Shown piece by piece: positions 1 to 9,899 of a DNA stretch of 64,000 nucleotides (the first letter of the stretch is position 1; each line of letters starts with the position of its first letter). Origin of the DNA: Petasospora fabianii (lineage: Eukaryota; Ascomycota; Saccharomycetes; Phaffomycetales; Wickerhamomycetaceae); contig CP048715.1 in the NCBI GenBank assembly GCA_022641835.1, positions 2,728,001 through 2,792,000 on the forward strand, given 5' to 3'. The position numbers and the translations under genes were made by a program. The notes under the pieces were generated by a model. That model saw only the letters and a list, made by a program, of their open reading frames with translations, was not told the origin of the DNA and did not search any database.

Positions 1-198
1 GCCGTTTCTAAGCGATCCATTTCGCTCATTTATGACCCTCCCTTGTTGACGACTATCTTCAAACTTGCATTTTCCTTCTTTCGAATGTTAACGTTAACGT
101 GTACAATATTAATCATCTAAAAGAATCTTTTTATAACGTGTTATTAGAGAGGATATCCATCTGTAGCTGACTAGGTTTAAGAATGTTTCATTAATGGG

Positions 199-1254
199 TC
201 ATTTCATCGTCTTCGTGAGCTTGAGCGGCTTCACCCCTGGGCTCAAGCCGCATGCTTCAAATATCGAAGATCTCAACTCTCCAAAACCTTGTCTCTTTGG
301 GGATTTTCTGCTTGTCTCAGAACTCGTGAATGTCACTGAAGGTTCTGATGGGAGATCTAACACACCACTGTCCTTTAAGTGTTTTTCCACAGTGGAAACT
401 TTTATCAACTGATCAACTTTGGTAAAGACAATCTCAAAGGGAACACCAGACTCAATGAGGATATCAATGATAGTGAAATCATCTTGACTGAAACCTTCTT
501 TCGATCCTATAAGCATATAAACACGACGAAGTTCTTTTCTTCTGTGCAAGTACTCCATCACCTGTTTTCCTTGTTCTGGCTTACCTTTAACTCCATAACC
601 TGGAGTGTCGACCAGCTTAAATCTGTTTCCGATGTTGAAGCAGTTCATGGTCTGTGTGTATCCGGCTCTTTTCGAGGCATATGCAAACTCGAGTGCATCT
701 TTCTGTTTAGAGTCTGTTAGGAGGCCGTTGAGGAGAGAGGATTTTCCAACATTACACTTCCCGAGGAAGACAACTTCTGGGAGGCCAACAGTTCTTGGAG
801 TCGGGCCCTTCTTAGCTAATGGTGTATCAATATGTTCAAGTTCCTCCTCTGTGTGCTTACTGAGTAACTTCTCCTCTTCAACTCTCTGGCGTTCGCCTGG
901 TATGTCTAAAAAGTTTGCCGTGGTCCATTCGAGTTTGACTTGTGTCTGATGAAAGAAGCCATTCACCTCTGCCAAGGCACCCACTGAGGGAGCCACCTTG
1001 AATTTGCTTCTGTATTTGTTGTTAAGATAGTCAGCTGGTAATGTCTTTGTCTTCCTTGTCTTGGGGATGTTTGGTGTTTTAGTCTTTGGTGGTGATGAGT
1101 TACTCTTGGGTTGGTGCTTAGCAGCGCTCTCGGCTTCAGCTGTGGCCTCGCTCAAGATGGACAGCAAATCTTTCCTTGGAGGATGTGTCGAGTGTATACA
1201 TCTTGTGTGTATCACTGTGGACCTTATCAGAGTCTTGGAGGTTGATACAAGCAT
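199..1254 (-). CDS. MRX8: Mitochondrial EngB-type GTPase, MRX8-like
   Basis: The 351-residue product is a TRAFAC-class GTPase of the EngB/YihA family. In yeast this is Mrx8, a mitochondrial protein linked to organellar ribosomes. The G1 P-loop GKCNVGKS is at about residues 165-172, the G3 motif DTPGYG at 216-221 and the G4 motif TKVD at 278-281. The N-terminus (MLVSTSKTLIRSTVIHTRC) is basic, hydroxylated and free of acids, as in a mitochondrial targeting peptide. The frame stays open upstream to 1335, but without an ATG; the ATG at 1254 is the first and gives the plausible presequence. It is divergent from CTK2, with about 170 bp between the start codons. Function beyond GTP binding is inferred from family. 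Confidence 0.88.
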   Translation of the reverse strand: MLVSTSKTLIRSTVIHTRCIHSTHPPRKDLLSILSEATAEAESAAKHQPKSNSSPPKTKTPNIPKTRKTKTLPADYLNNKYRSKFKVAPSVGALAEVNGFFHQTQVKLEWTTANFLDIPGERQRVEEEKLLSKHTEEELEHIDTPLAKKGPTPRTVGLPEVVFLGKCNVGKSSLLNGLLTDSKQKDALEFAYASKRAGYTQTMNCFNIGNRFKLVDTPGYGVKGKPEQGKQVMEYLHRRKELRRVYMLIGSKEGFSQDDFTIIDILIESGVPFEIVFTKVDQLIKVSTVEKHLKDSGVLDLPSEPSVTFTSSETSRKSPKRQGFGELRSSIFEACGLSPGVKPLKLTKTMK

Positions 1255-1424
1255 GTAAGAGGTTTCTGTACGGAAATAATGAGGTCGTGAAGGCAGGAGG
1301 AAGGTTAGAAGACATCGCGAAAAAACAGAGATCAACTAAAGGTCTACCACCAACTTCAACATCAACCCTCAAACAACGACAATAACTGCCAACTCTTTCT
1401 CTTACTACAACTGCAAGCACCACA

Positions 1425-2465
1425 ATGGAGTCATCAAGGGCCATATCCGCCAAGCCAACCACTGAGATAGCGCCCTCAGAGCCGAAGATGCCCTCGTCAG
1501 AGGCCGCACGCTCTTCAACACCGGGCACCAACTCCACAACTGCGACTTCCTCGGTAACGTCCACTATTCAGATCTCGCGTCAGCTGCTCACTCAAAACCA
1601 GATGCGCTACTGCCAGAGCCAGACCATTGAAAACAGGCAGGCATACGATCAGAAGCGCAGTCAAATGTTCAACTTTCTCATGAAGATCTGCCATGCCCTT
1701 CGCTTCCCAGTGCGAACCCTCGAGAGCGCCATGGTGCTTTACCAACGCTTCTACCTCCACAACAAGTTTGACGGGCAGAACTACTATGACGTGGCGTTGA
1801 CGTCGCTTTTCCTTGCAACGAAGAACGAGGACACCGTGAAGAAGCTGCGGGACATCATCCTCACAGCGACACAGCTCCGCGGCGCACCGCTGTCCAATGA
1901 TCAAGTGGAAGCCTACCGCCGAAAGCTCATGAACGTTGAATTCAAAATGCTGGAGATTATCTCGTTCGATTTCAGGGTAGCGCACGTCGAGGAGTACATC
2001 GTCAAGATTGGCAAAAAGCTTAAGATCCCACAGGAGATATGCTATCTCGCTTGGCTCATCGCCTATGATTCATACCAGTTGGAAGTGGCGCTCAAGGTAC
2101 CAGCCAATGCTATCGCCTTCGCCGTGTTACAGATTGCTTGTCTTATCAATAAGCAGAACATTAGGGTGATGTACAAGGAGTACCATTGCTCGCATTTCGC
2201 TGTTAATGAGGCTATGATTGACATCTTGGACTTCTTTATGAATTCTTACAATTTCACCTTGTTGAGCAGTATGCGTCCAGAGCTGAAAGATGAGTTCTTC
2301 AATATCAAGGTCGGTATGACTGATAAGAGAGTTATGAGTGAGTCTTCTAGGGCTTTGATTGAGAAGGATGAGTACTTCAGGGAGAGAAACTTTGCCGTCA
2401 ATGAGAGAAGGTACATGCTAAGTAATCAGAGAAAGAGATTGTACTCTGAGCTGGATAAAAAGTGA
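1425..2465 (+). CDS. CTK2: CTDK-I cyclin subunit Ctk2 (cyclin K-like)
   Basis: This 346-residue protein is the cyclin subunit of the RNA polymerase II CTD kinase CTDK-I. After a Ser/Thr/Pro-rich, probably disordered first 60 residues comes a cyclin box: YYDVALTSLFLATKNEDTVK is helix 2-3, and AWLIAYDSYQLEVALKVPAN is a hallmark of the Ctk2 family. The C-terminal tail with NERRYMLSNQ also resembles yeast Ctk2. The length is close to S. cerevisiae Ctk2 (323). In that family the partner is the kinase Ctk1 plus Ctk3, acting on Ser2 of the CTD during elongation; SPT5, another elongation factor, lies 18 kb away. An alternative is cyclin K/L in general, but the two conserved blocks favour Ctk2. Confidence 0.9.
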   Translation: MESSRAISAKPTTEIAPSEPKMPSSEAARSSTPGTNSTTATSSVTSTIQISRQLLTQNQMRYCQSQTIENRQAYDQKRSQMFNFLMKICHALRFPVRTLESAMVLYQRFYLHNKFDGQNYYDVALTSLFLATKNEDTVKKLRDIILTATQLRGAPLSNDQVEAYRRKLMNVEFKMLEIISFDFRVAHVEEYIVKIGKKLKIPQEICYLAWLIAYDSYQLEVALKVPANAIAFAVLQIACLINKQNIRVMYKEYHCSHFAVNEAMIDILDFFMNSYNFTLLSSMRPELKDEFFNIKVGMTDKRVMSESSRALIEKDEYFRERNFAVNERRYMLSNQRKRLYSELDKK

Positions 2466-2524
2466 AAAAGAAGTGAGGATGTGTCATTGTTGTATTACCT
2501 TTATAGAGCGGCTCATTATGTATT

Positions 2525-3571
2525 TCATGACTTTGAAAGATCAATGTATCTGTTTTTGCGTAGCGGGTCCGACTCTATGAGTTCGATAAGACTGCTCTGA
2601 ATTTCATCAGACTCTTTCCCCTTCGTAACTTCCGAGATGAGCTTGTGAATAACAACGATGGTCTTGAGGCACCAGTTGTTATACTTCCCGTTATCCTCCT
2701 TCTCCAGTTCATTCAATTCCTTGGTGTTGTCCAACTCTGCCTTCAGTATCTCGAGATACTTGTCTTCGGGGAGGTTTCGAACGAAGAGCTCATCTGTTAG
2801 CAACCATCTCAGGTAGATAAACACTGACTGATCTTCGGGGTCTGTGTACATTGCATTTTTCAGCAATTCTAACTCTTTCTTCAAGAATTCCTCTACGTTT
2901 TCGAAATCCTTGGTGGCCCTCATCTCGAACAACTTCGGCACAAGTTTAGTTCTCATATGCCATGCTGAAAAGTTTGAGAAGTTGTTGTTGATCTTCTCCG
3001 TAGTGAAGTCAAACTCTTTCAGGGCAAGGCTCTTACCCGTAGCCTTTTCGATCTTTTGCACTATGAAACGTCTATATGTCCATCCGTGGAAGTTTCTAGC
3101 GTCGAGTGCGAGGATCTTCCCCACCAATGCCAACTCACCTTCCCAGTTAACCTGTGGATGGTTCTCGAGTATCCAAACCCGGTGGTTCCAAATCCAGTAC
3201 ACCTTGGGGAATTGCTTAAACTTGTTCATGTTGAAGATGAGCTCGTTGTTGAAGAAACTTGCGAGCTCATCGGTGGTTAGTGTGGTCATGTAATGGCTGG
3301 TGATGATGTCTCGTCTGTAGTTCCAGATTGTATAAAACTCAGGATTTATGTTAAGGATCTCCGTCGTCTGGTCAAATGCAGTGGCATTGTAAACCTTGCT
3401 CTCCTTCTTGGTAAGAATCGACTGGGTAAGCGCCTTATAATTCTTGATCTTGGCGGCCTCCCTGGCAAGCTTTTGTTGTCTCGCCTCCTCGGTAAGGTGG
3501 AAACGTTTCACACCATGCTGTTGAGTGTTAGCTCTCCTTCTAGTCAACTAATTTTATGATCAACATACCAT
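2525..3571 (-). CDS. BET4: Geranylgeranyltransferase II alpha subunit, spliced after ATG
   Basis: This is the alpha subunit of Rab geranylgeranyltransferase, which with Bet2 prenylates Rab GTPases such as Ypt1 and Sec4. Protein-prenyltransferase alpha repeats are visible as IWNYRRDI, IWNHRVWIL, GWTYRRFIV and SAWHMRT. The long frame has no ATG at its start. The true start is a separate exon consisting only of ATG (3569-3571), then an intron 3518-3568 (51 nt: donor GTATGT, branch GCTAAC, acceptor CAACAG), then exon 2 at 2525-3517. The join gives MHGVKRFHLTEEARQQ, matching the MHGIKR start of S. cerevisiae Bet4, for 331 residues in total. The splice sites are read from sequence and not tested. 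It is divergent from MAD2 across about 200 bp. Confidence 0.93.
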
Positions 3572-3778
3572 CGTACTGAATAGCCCCTGTGTATGCGCAA
3601 TGAACCAACTAGTTGTGGAAGGCAGTGAACTGTATCTTCGAATTGGGAGAAATCTGTCCAGCGATCTATCCTTCTATTCCCCAGTCGCGCACCTGATCGA
3701 AAAGGTAAACAAACGAAGGTCTTCCCTCTCCTTAACTTGAAACCTTCATCTCAAAACTTAGTTATCCTCTCTATTCTA

Positions 3779-4408
3779 ATGACTGACGCTCCGACACGCT
3801 CAAACCTTGCTCTCCGTGGCTCTGCCCGTACGGTGGCGGAGTACTTTGAGTACGCCATCAACTCCATCCTATACCAGCGCGGGATCTATCCCGCCGAAGA
3901 CTTCCATGTTGTGAGAAAGTACGGGCTCTCGATGCTCGTCACCGCCGACGAGGACGTTAAACATTACATCCGCAAGATCGTCACACAGCTCCACCGTTGG
4001 GTTGTTCAGGACAAAGTGTCTCGTCTTGTGCTCGCTGTGGTGAATAAGGACGACGCCGTTGTTGTTGAGAGATGGCAGTTCGATCTACAAGTGTTTGATG
4101 AGACAAGTACACATGCCGCTGAGAACATCCCTATTGATGCTGGTGATAAGACCGAAGAGATGATGCAAAAGGAGATACAGGCCACTATAAGGCAGATTAC
4201 CGCAAGTGTCACCTTCTTACCGGCGTTGGACTCTGGGGACTACACGTTCAACGTGTTAGTATACGCTGATGCTAACGCGAAGGTGCCAAGTGAGTGGATT
4301 GACTCTGATACAAAAGATATTCAAAATGCTGAAAAGGTCAAGTTTAGAAGCTTCTCTACAAAGTCTCATAAGGTGGATACGCTTGTGAGCTATAGATTAG
4401 GTAATTGA
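3779..4408 (+). CDS. MAD2: Spindle checkpoint HORMA protein Mad2
   Basis: The 209-residue protein is a single HORMA domain. The segments TVAEYFEYAINSILYQRGIY, KYIRKI-like HYIRKIVTQLHRW, VVERWQFD and IRQITASVTFLP match Mad2 almost residue for residue. The C-terminal FRSFSTKSHKVDTLVSYRL is the safety belt that closes around Mad1 or Cdc20. Mad2 inhibits APC/C-Cdc20 at unattached kinetochores. The upstream frame is open for 14 codons without an ATG, and the ATG at 3779 gives the expected short N-terminus. The kinetochore gene MCM21 is in the same window but 36 kb away. Identity is secure. Confidence 0.96.
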   Translation: MTDAPTRSNLALRGSARTVAEYFEYAINSILYQRGIYPAEDFHVVRKYGLSMLVTADEDVKHYIRKIVTQLHRWVVQDKVSRLVLAVVNKDDAVVVERWQFDLQVFDETSTHAAENIPIDAGDKTEEMMQKEIQATIRQITASVTFLPALDSGDYTFNVLVYADANAKVPSEWIDSDTKDIQNAEKVKFRSFSTKSHKVDTLVSYRLGN

Positions 4409-4530
4409 ACGGTTTCATTTTGGCTCGCATGAAAGCACGATATGAATGTCGTAGCTGGTGCAGCTTCCTTTTAACATTAACTGACCTACTATGAGTTTGA
4501 TGGTCAAAATTCATTAATAAAGAAGACTAT

Positions 4531-5382
4531 CTAATCGTCGTCCAAGTTCTTCCGGGCGTTATTCATAATCTTCTCCAAACCAAACATCCTGTACATCCAT
4601 GGAACCATGATAGATGTGTATGGGAGCCAAGAGGCCCACCAAGCCATAGTAGCACCTTCACCTTCGTAGGCAACACTGTAGTATCTTCCAGACTTAATTG
4701 CCTTCTCTACCACATCAACGGCTCTCTTAGCATACTTCTCCGTTGCCATTTTATTTGGAGCAAATGGAATACCAAACGGTTCATCATCTTCAACCGCATA
4801 GATGGAGCTCTTCGGAGGACGATACGGATCAGTCCAGATCTCAGATTCGGTGGAGCCAGTACGAATATTGACAACCTTGACTCCAAGCTTACAAGTCTCC
4901 ATAACTAACTGCTTGGCCAAGAAATCGAACGACATCTTACTCGAAGAGTATGAGAAGTTCCAAGGCATGTTGAGAAGCACAGCAACAGTGGATGTGAACA
5001 CAACAGTGGTCTTGTTCTTGACTATGGTTCTGTCGAAAGTCTGCAAGACAGTCATAGGTCCAAAAAAGTTTGTCTCGTAAATGCCTCTAACTTCACCCAT
5101 GTCGGCATCGAACAAGGGCCCTTTACCCCCTATACCAGCGTTGAGGTAAAGAATGTCAAGAATTCCAGCATTGTCTGTCTCGATCAGAGCCTTGGCGGAG
5201 GCAATTGACTCTGAAGAGGTGATATCCAGTGGGAAGGTAATGACACCAAGCGTTTTCAGTGGATCCATCTTGGAGAGAGAACGGGAACCTGCGTATACTT
5301 TGTACCCACGCTTAGCGAACTCCTTCGCAAGGCGGAACCCGATGCCTGTGGAGGCGCCAACAATGAGAACAGTCTTTGTCAT
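4531..5382 (-). CDS. AYR1: AYR1-like short-chain dehydrogenase/reductase
   Basis: This 283-residue classical SDR has the NAD(P)-binding GASTGIG at 9-15, NAG at 81-83, a catalytic Ser near 131 and YSSSK at 145-149, so the Ser-Tyr-Lys triad is complete. The basic residue after the second strand (GSRS) suggests NADPH. The C-terminal region with SSIYAVEDDEP and SGRYYSVAYEGEGA resembles yeast Ayr1, the 1-acyldihydroxyacetone-phosphate reductase of lipid droplets and ER, which makes lysophosphatidate. The length is close to Ayr1 (297). The SDR fold is certain; the precise substrate is inferred from similarity and could differ among paralogues. Confidence 0.8.
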   Translation of the reverse strand: MTKTVLIVGASTGIGFRLAKEFAKRGYKVYAGSRSLSKMDPLKTLGVITFPLDITSSESIASAKALIETDNAGILDILYLNAGIGGKGPLFDADMGEVRGIYETNFFGPMTVLQTFDRTIVKNKTTVVFTSTVAVLLNMPWNFSYSSSKMSFDFLAKQLVMETCKLGVKVVNIRTGSTESEIWTDPYRPPKSSIYAVEDDEPFGIPFAPNKMATEKYAKRAVDVVEKAIKSGRYYSVAYEGEGATMAWWASWLPYTSIMVPWMYRMFGLEKIMNNARKNLDDD

Positions 5383-6451
5383 GATGGAGATGTTTATTAA
5401 GATGAGAAAAAGCCTCCATGACTCTGAGGATTCGCTCTATTTAATGGGGAATAAGCGCTTTTATACCTCAAACTCGCAGTTATCGTATCAGTCGTGATGG
5501 GACAATACGCAGAGACCGGAGACGTGTGTTAGCGGAAATCGGAGTTAACTTTTATCACCGTTTACCTCCGAGGGTTCTGCCCAAACTCGACGGCAAACCC
5601 CAGATCAGAAACGTGAAGCCTGGTGTCATATGGACGATGATTTCTTAATTTTGATCTCCACATTTGTGACTGCTATAACTCTACCAAGGAGCCTGCACAT
5701 CATCAGCACTACTCCCCGAGGGTATTGTAACTATATAAACAAACAACCAAAGGTTAATCCAGAGACTTAGTAAGCTACGGTAAAAACCCTACACGACTTT
5801 ACAGCGCAATTAACCACTTCCCCAGCCTCATTTGCAGCAGAACTATTGCCCTCACGCTCAAAATTCTGCTGGGATACCTTTGCAGCTAACACAGTTCCCT
5901 TTTGGTGTAGCATAGGTCTCTTCATTCCACATCTCAGACTATGTATCACCAGTCCAAGGTTATACAAGGGCTTTCTTGTAAACATCCTGTAGCACATGGA
6001 GTACTCTCAGGGGTTCAAAAAAGCTCCCCTAGCTCTACACACGCCTAGCTGTAGCTATGGGTTATACCAAGGCATGAATTTCTTTGCAGTCCGTGGCGAT
6101 AGTCAGCCTCACCTCGCCAACGCCTATTGTTGCTGCACCTAGAGATCGACTCACACAAGACTTTACACTTCATCGTCTCTCACGTCAAAACACTGGCGGT
6201 ACAGCTCCGGATTACGGACCTCAGTACCAACTCTACACCTATCGATTGGCATAAGATATAGACCGCTTAGTTCATCATTACAGCAATTTCTACGTGTCGA
6301 TAGTAGGCCGTAACATCTGCATAGATATATTCGATGAAGCACGGCTCAGCTCATCATAATCCCATATTATACATTCATTCATCGTTTCATCCATCACCTT
6401 TTTTTTCAGTTATTGTATTGATGTCAGTGAAATCAAATGACAACTAACCCG
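5383..6451. other. Intergenic gap of about 1.07 kb, no gene recognised
   Basis: This is unusually long for the window, where most gaps are 100-600 bp. It should include the AYR1 promoter and the 3' end of SVP26. A 76-codon ATG frame on the minus strand (5767-5997) shows no family resemblance and no flanking signals. I looked for donor and GCTAAC/TACTAAC acceptor pairs giving a sensible spliced protein and found none. I found no tRNA fold or snRNA core motif. An unrecognised noncoding RNA or replication origin is possible but unsupported. Confidence 0.5.
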
Positions 6452-7114
6452 TTAGATAATTCTTCCATAGTTTGGATCCAACTCGTATCCAAAGGTACGT
6501 GACACCTTGTACAGCATGTCTCTCAATCTTCCAATCACAATCTTAGCCAGGCCCTGACTCTTTTTCTTGCCATTGCTATCTTCATACCCACCGCTGACGG
6601 ATAGGTCGTTGGAGATGTGTGGCAGCACGTTCTCAGAGGCACTCAACGACACGAAGAGGGCAAATGGGATAAACCAGATAAGCATTCCGAAAAACGAAGC
6701 GACCTCAGGGAATGTAGCAACTTTTGGTGGCTGATAGGAAGAACCACGGCCATATGATGGCTTTGGAGTACTGAAGTACTGGAACCAGAGGTAATGATTC
6801 ACAATGACAAGAACACAAGACGCGATGAATGCAGGACCTGAGAGATCGATGAATGGGAATTTCTTGAGGTTCTGAAGATAAACCCAATACGTGGCAAGTG
6901 AGAACAATGTGAGCCACAGAGGGAAGCCATCAACGAGAAATAGAAGGACGTAGACCACCATGATTGTGTAGATGGCGCGCGTAAGGAAGCGTTTAGCAGG
7001 CACCGTGTGCTCTTCCACAAGCTCGGAGACGTAGTAGAGCCCGGAAGCTATAGCCAGTGTCAAAAACACAAAGCCAAGCACAATACCCACATAAGACAGT
7101 AATTGTAGAAGCAT
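6452..7114 (-). CDS. SVP26: SVP26 integral membrane cargo adaptor
   Basis: The 220-residue polytopic protein is the orthologue of yeast Svp26, a Golgi/ER-cycling adaptor that loads mannosyltransferases such as Ktr3 and Mnn2 into COPII vesicles. The N-terminus MLLQLLSYVG followed by SGLYYVSELVEEHTVPAKRF is the family signature. About four membrane segments follow, near residues 5-25, 40-60, 85-110 and 140-165, then a cytosolic tail with FGYELDPNYGRII. The frame extends three codons further without an ATG, so the ATG at 7114 is used. The next gene upstream is KAR2, another secretory-pathway gene, about 500 bp away. Three CACGTG boxes lie 120-160 bp upstream of the start. Confidence 0.95.
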   Translation of the reverse strand: MLLQLLSYVGIVLGFVFLTLAIASGLYYVSELVEEHTVPAKRFLTRAIYTIMVVYVLLFLVDGFPLWLTLFSLATYWVYLQNLKKFPFIDLSGPAFIASCVLVIVNHYLWFQYFSTPKPSYGRGSSYQPPKVATFPEVASFFGMLIWFIPFALFVSLSASENVLPHISNDLSVSGGYEDSNGKKKSQGLAKIVIGRLRDMLYKVSRTFGYELDPNYGRII

Positions 7115-7234
7115 TGCGTGCAAGACAAATATGTATGTTTTGTTTTGTTATCAACAGCTTCTGGCCAGCAAGTGCAACTCTGCTTTTCACGCGCTGGAGC
7201 AGAAGTAAGCGCGACAGCTCAAGTGAAGGATACT

Positions 7235-7274
7235 GCACGTGATCATCACGTGCCTTTCAAGTGAATGGCACGTG
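7235..7274. promoter_or_regulatory. Triple CACGTG (E-box) cluster with 19-bp inverted repeat
   Basis: CACGTG occurs at 7236-7241, 7247-7252 and 7269-7274, with start-to-start spacings of 11 and 22 bp, about one and two helical turns. The first two form the inverted repeat GCACGTGATCATCACGTGC (7235-7253), perfect around one central base. It is about 120-160 bp upstream of SVP26. CACGTG is the site of bHLH factors such as Cbf1 and Pho4 in yeasts; which factor acts here is unknown. Confidence 0.55.
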
Positions 7275-7610
7275 ATTGACATGTGAATGTCGTTAACCTA
7301 TGAGGCGGATGGTCTGAAGTGTCTTTCAACTACAATTGATTCAAGCTAAGATCTCTAGCCTTTATTCATTAGCAAACAAAATGCTGAATAGTATGAGTGT
7401 GGGGGAACATGAACCCGCCATTTTGAAGTGACCTTTCGCTCCCTGTATATGTGTATCCTTGGGAAACGTGTTCACATAATAACCAAGTATAAAAGCAAAA
7501 CAACAAATTGAAATAATTACAAATGACTGAACTGAAGCATGAAGCGATGATGGTGGTATGAAAAATAATGATTAGGTAAATGGGGTATGGTCGTATCAGA
7601 GAAGGCTCGA

Positions 7611-9617
7611 TCAGAGCTCATCGTGGTCAAAGTAGTCATCGTCATCCTCGTCATCGTCCAGATCTGGAGAGGCAGCACCGTAAACCTTCTGAGTGATTGG
7701 GTGAGCAACCTTAGACAAAGCCTCAAACTTGTCGTCGAAGTCCTCAGCTGTGGTGGACTCATCAGCATCCTCAAGCCATTCAAGAACATCGGCAACGGCA
7801 TCAGACAAGGACTCCTTGTCATCTTCATCAATCTTACCACCAAGACCTTCGTCATCGGCAATTTGGTTCTTCAAAGTGTGAGCAAAGTTCTCCAACTTGA
7901 CTCTGGCCTCAACCTTGTCCTTAGCGGCCTTGTCCTGGGAAGCATACTTCTCAGCCTCCTCAACCATACGGTCAATCTCCTCCTGGGACAATCTACCACG
8001 CTCGTTCTTGATGGCAATGGACTGAGTAGAGCCAGTTCCCTTGTCAAGAGCAGAGACAGTGATCAAACCGTTGGCATCCAAACCGAAAGTAACCTCAATT
8101 TGTGGAACACCTCTTGGAGCTGGTGGAATGTTGGTCAACTCAAACTTACCGAGCAAGTCATTGTCCTTAGCCATTGCTCTCTCACCCTCGTAGACCTGAA
8201 TCAAGACAGTTGGCTGGTTATCGACAGCAGTGGAGAAAATCTGGGACTTCTTGGTTGGGATGAGGGTGTTTCTCTTGATCAATGGAGTCATGACACCACC
8301 AGAGGTCTCAATACCAAGGGTCAATGGGCAGACATCCAAGAGGACAATGTCATCGACAGTCTCCTCACCAGACAAGACACCAGCCTGGACGGCAGCACCA
8401 TAGGCAACAGCCTCATCTGGGTTGATGGACTTGGAAACCTTCTTACCATTGAAGTAAGACTCAAGCAACTCCTGGATCTTTGGAATTCTAGTAGAACCAC
8501 CAACAAGGACAACGTCATCAATGTCGGACTTCTTCATACCAGAGTCACTCAAAACCTGCTCCACAGGCTTCAAGGTCTTCTTAAACAACTCAATGTTCAA
8601 TTCCTCGAATTTAGCTCTAGTCAAAGACTCAGAGAAGTCGATACCGTCAACAAAGGAGTCAATCTCAATTCTGGTGGAGATCTGAGAAGACAAAGTTCTC
8701 TTAGCCTTCTCAACCTCTCTCTTGAGCTTAGAAATAGCCTTCTGGTTGTCAGTGATGTCAATACCGTGCTTCTTCTTGAAGACCTTCATCAAGTGACGGA
8801 CAACTCTGAAATCGAAGTCCTCACCACCCAAGTGAGTATCACCGGAAGTGGCCAAAACCTCGAAGACACCAGATTCAATAGACAAGAGGGAAACATCGAA
8901 GGTACCACCACCCAAGTCGTAGACAATGATCTGGTGTTCACCTTCACCCTTGTCCATACCGTAGGCGATAGCAGCAGCAGTTGGCTCGTTGACGATTCTG
9001 AGAACGTTCAAACCAGCAATGGTACCGGCATCCTTAGTAGCCTGTTTCTGAGCATCGTTGAAGTAAGCTGGAACAGTGACAACGGCGTGAGTAACCTTGG
9101 TACCCAAGTAATCCTCTGCAATGCTCTTCATCTTACCCAAAATCATAGCGGAGATCTCCTCTGGTGTGAATGTCTTCTCCTCACCCAAGTAATTAACTTT
9201 GACAGCTGGCTGGCCGGCTCTGTTGACAATCTCATAAGGCAAGTGTTTGATCTCCTTCTGAACAGTCTTGTCATCGTACTTGAGACCAATCAATCTCTTG
9301 ATGTCGAAGATGGTGTTAGCTGGGTTAGAAGCAGCCTGGTTCTTGGCGGCGTCACCAACCAATCTCTCCTCAGATGTGAAAGCAACGTAGGATGGAGTAA
9401 TTCTGTTACCCTGCTCATTGGCAAGAATCTCAGTCTTACCGTTCTTCATAACAGCGACACAAGAGTATGTGGTACCCAAATCGATACCGATGACGGTACC
9501 ATAGTTCTCGGTGTCATTGTCCACAGCGGCAAGAGCAAAGGACTTCTGTGAGAAGAATGGGGCGAGCACAAGAAGTAACGTCCAGAAAAGAACTGGAAGA
9601 GCGTATCTGTTCTTCAT
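7611..9617 (-). CDS. KAR2: ER Hsp70 chaperone BiP/Kar2
   Basis: This 668-residue Hsp70 is directed to the ER lumen. The first 25-30 residues form a signal peptide ([20 protein letters not shown]), and the protein ends in the HDEL retrieval signal. The nucleotide-binding domain begins with [10 protein letters not shown] and contains [17 protein letters not shown] and the phosphate loop GGGTFDVS. The interdomain linker ([15 protein letters not shown]) and substrate-binding domain follow. It assists translocation, folding and ERAD, and sequesters Ire1. Codon use is strongly biased, as in highly expressed genes; that bias leaves a nearly full-length open frame on the opposite strand, which I do not believe is a gene. 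The promoter shared with TAD2 holds UPRE-like sites. Confidence 0.99.
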   Translation of the reverse strand: MKNRYALPVLFWTLLLVLAPFFSQKSFALAAVDNDTENYGTVIGIDLGTTYSCVAVMKNGKTEILANEQGNRITPSYVAFTSEERLVGDAAKNQAASNPANTIFDIKRLIGLKYDDKTVQKEIKHLPYEIVNRAGQPAVKVNYLGEEKTFTPEEISAMILGKMKSIAEDYLGTKVTHAVVTVPAYFNDAQKQATKDAGTIAGLNVLRIVNEPTAAAIAYGMDKGEGEHQIIVYDLGGGTFDVSLLSIESGVFEVLATSGDTHLGGEDFDFRVVRHLMKVFKKKHGIDITDNQKAISKLKREVEKAKRTLSSQISTRIEIDSFVDGIDFSESLTRAKFEELNIELFKKTLKPVEQVLSDSGMKKSDIDDVVLVGGSTRIPKIQELLESYFNGKKVSKSINPDEAVAYGAAVQAGVLSGEETVDDIVLLDVCPLTLGIETSGGVMTPLIKRNTLIPTKKSQIFSTAVDNQPTVLIQVYEGERAMAKDNDLLGKFELTNIPPAPRGVPQIEVTFGLDANGLITVSALDKGTGSTQSIAIKNERGRLSQEEIDRMVEEAEKYASQDKAAKDKVEARVKLENFAHTLKNQIADDEGLGGKIDEDDKESLSDAVADVLEWLEDADESTTAEDFDDKFEALSKVAHPITQKVYGAASPDLDDDEDDDDYFDHDEL

Positions 9618-9717
9618 TGTGGAAGTATAGGGGTGGCTGAAGAAACAGTATTAAGCTTGTGAGACTAAAGAAAGAGGTGGCGGATGGGGCCCTTATATTT
9701 CGCCGACGCGAACGCGC

Positions 9718-9894
9718 CAGCGTGTCATTTTCGCGACCGGAGAATAATGGAGAACGGGTTGGAAAGCCGTGTTCCGAGGGTGGGGATGAGATGTCCGGGT
9801 GTTATCCCCAGGCTTTCAGGTGGCGATGGCGATGAGGTCTCTGCGTTTGTAGTGCATGGGGCAAGGGGGCGTGCTTTGCTGAGTGGACACGTCA
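9718..9894. promoter_or_regulatory. Candidate UPR elements in the KAR2/TAD2 promoter
   Basis: Between the divergent ATGs of KAR2 (9617) and TAD2 (9900), CAGCGTGTC lies at 9718-9726, matching nine bases of the S. cerevisiae KAR2 UPRE core but on the plus strand. TGACGTG lies on the minus strand at 9888-9894, like the Hac1/XBP1-type UPRE. They are about 100 and 275 bp upstream of the KAR2 start. Binding by Hac1 is inferred from motif only. Confidence 0.5.
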
Positions 9895-9899
9895 GCGAA

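Noticed and set aside
5767-5997. 76-codon ATG frame in the AYR1-SVP26 gap
   Set aside because: No similarity, no promoter or splice evidence, and length within chance expectation.
7587-9551. A 654-codon open frame antisense to KAR2
   Set aside because: It is the mirror of the strongly codon-biased Hsp70 gene; antisense openness is well known for Hsp70 and the translated product is low-complexity Leu/Ser/Val with no family resemblance.
9684-9899. 72-codon in-frame N-terminal extension of TAD2
   Set aside because: It runs through the KAR2/TAD2 promoter, and the conserved protein begins at the ATG at 9900.
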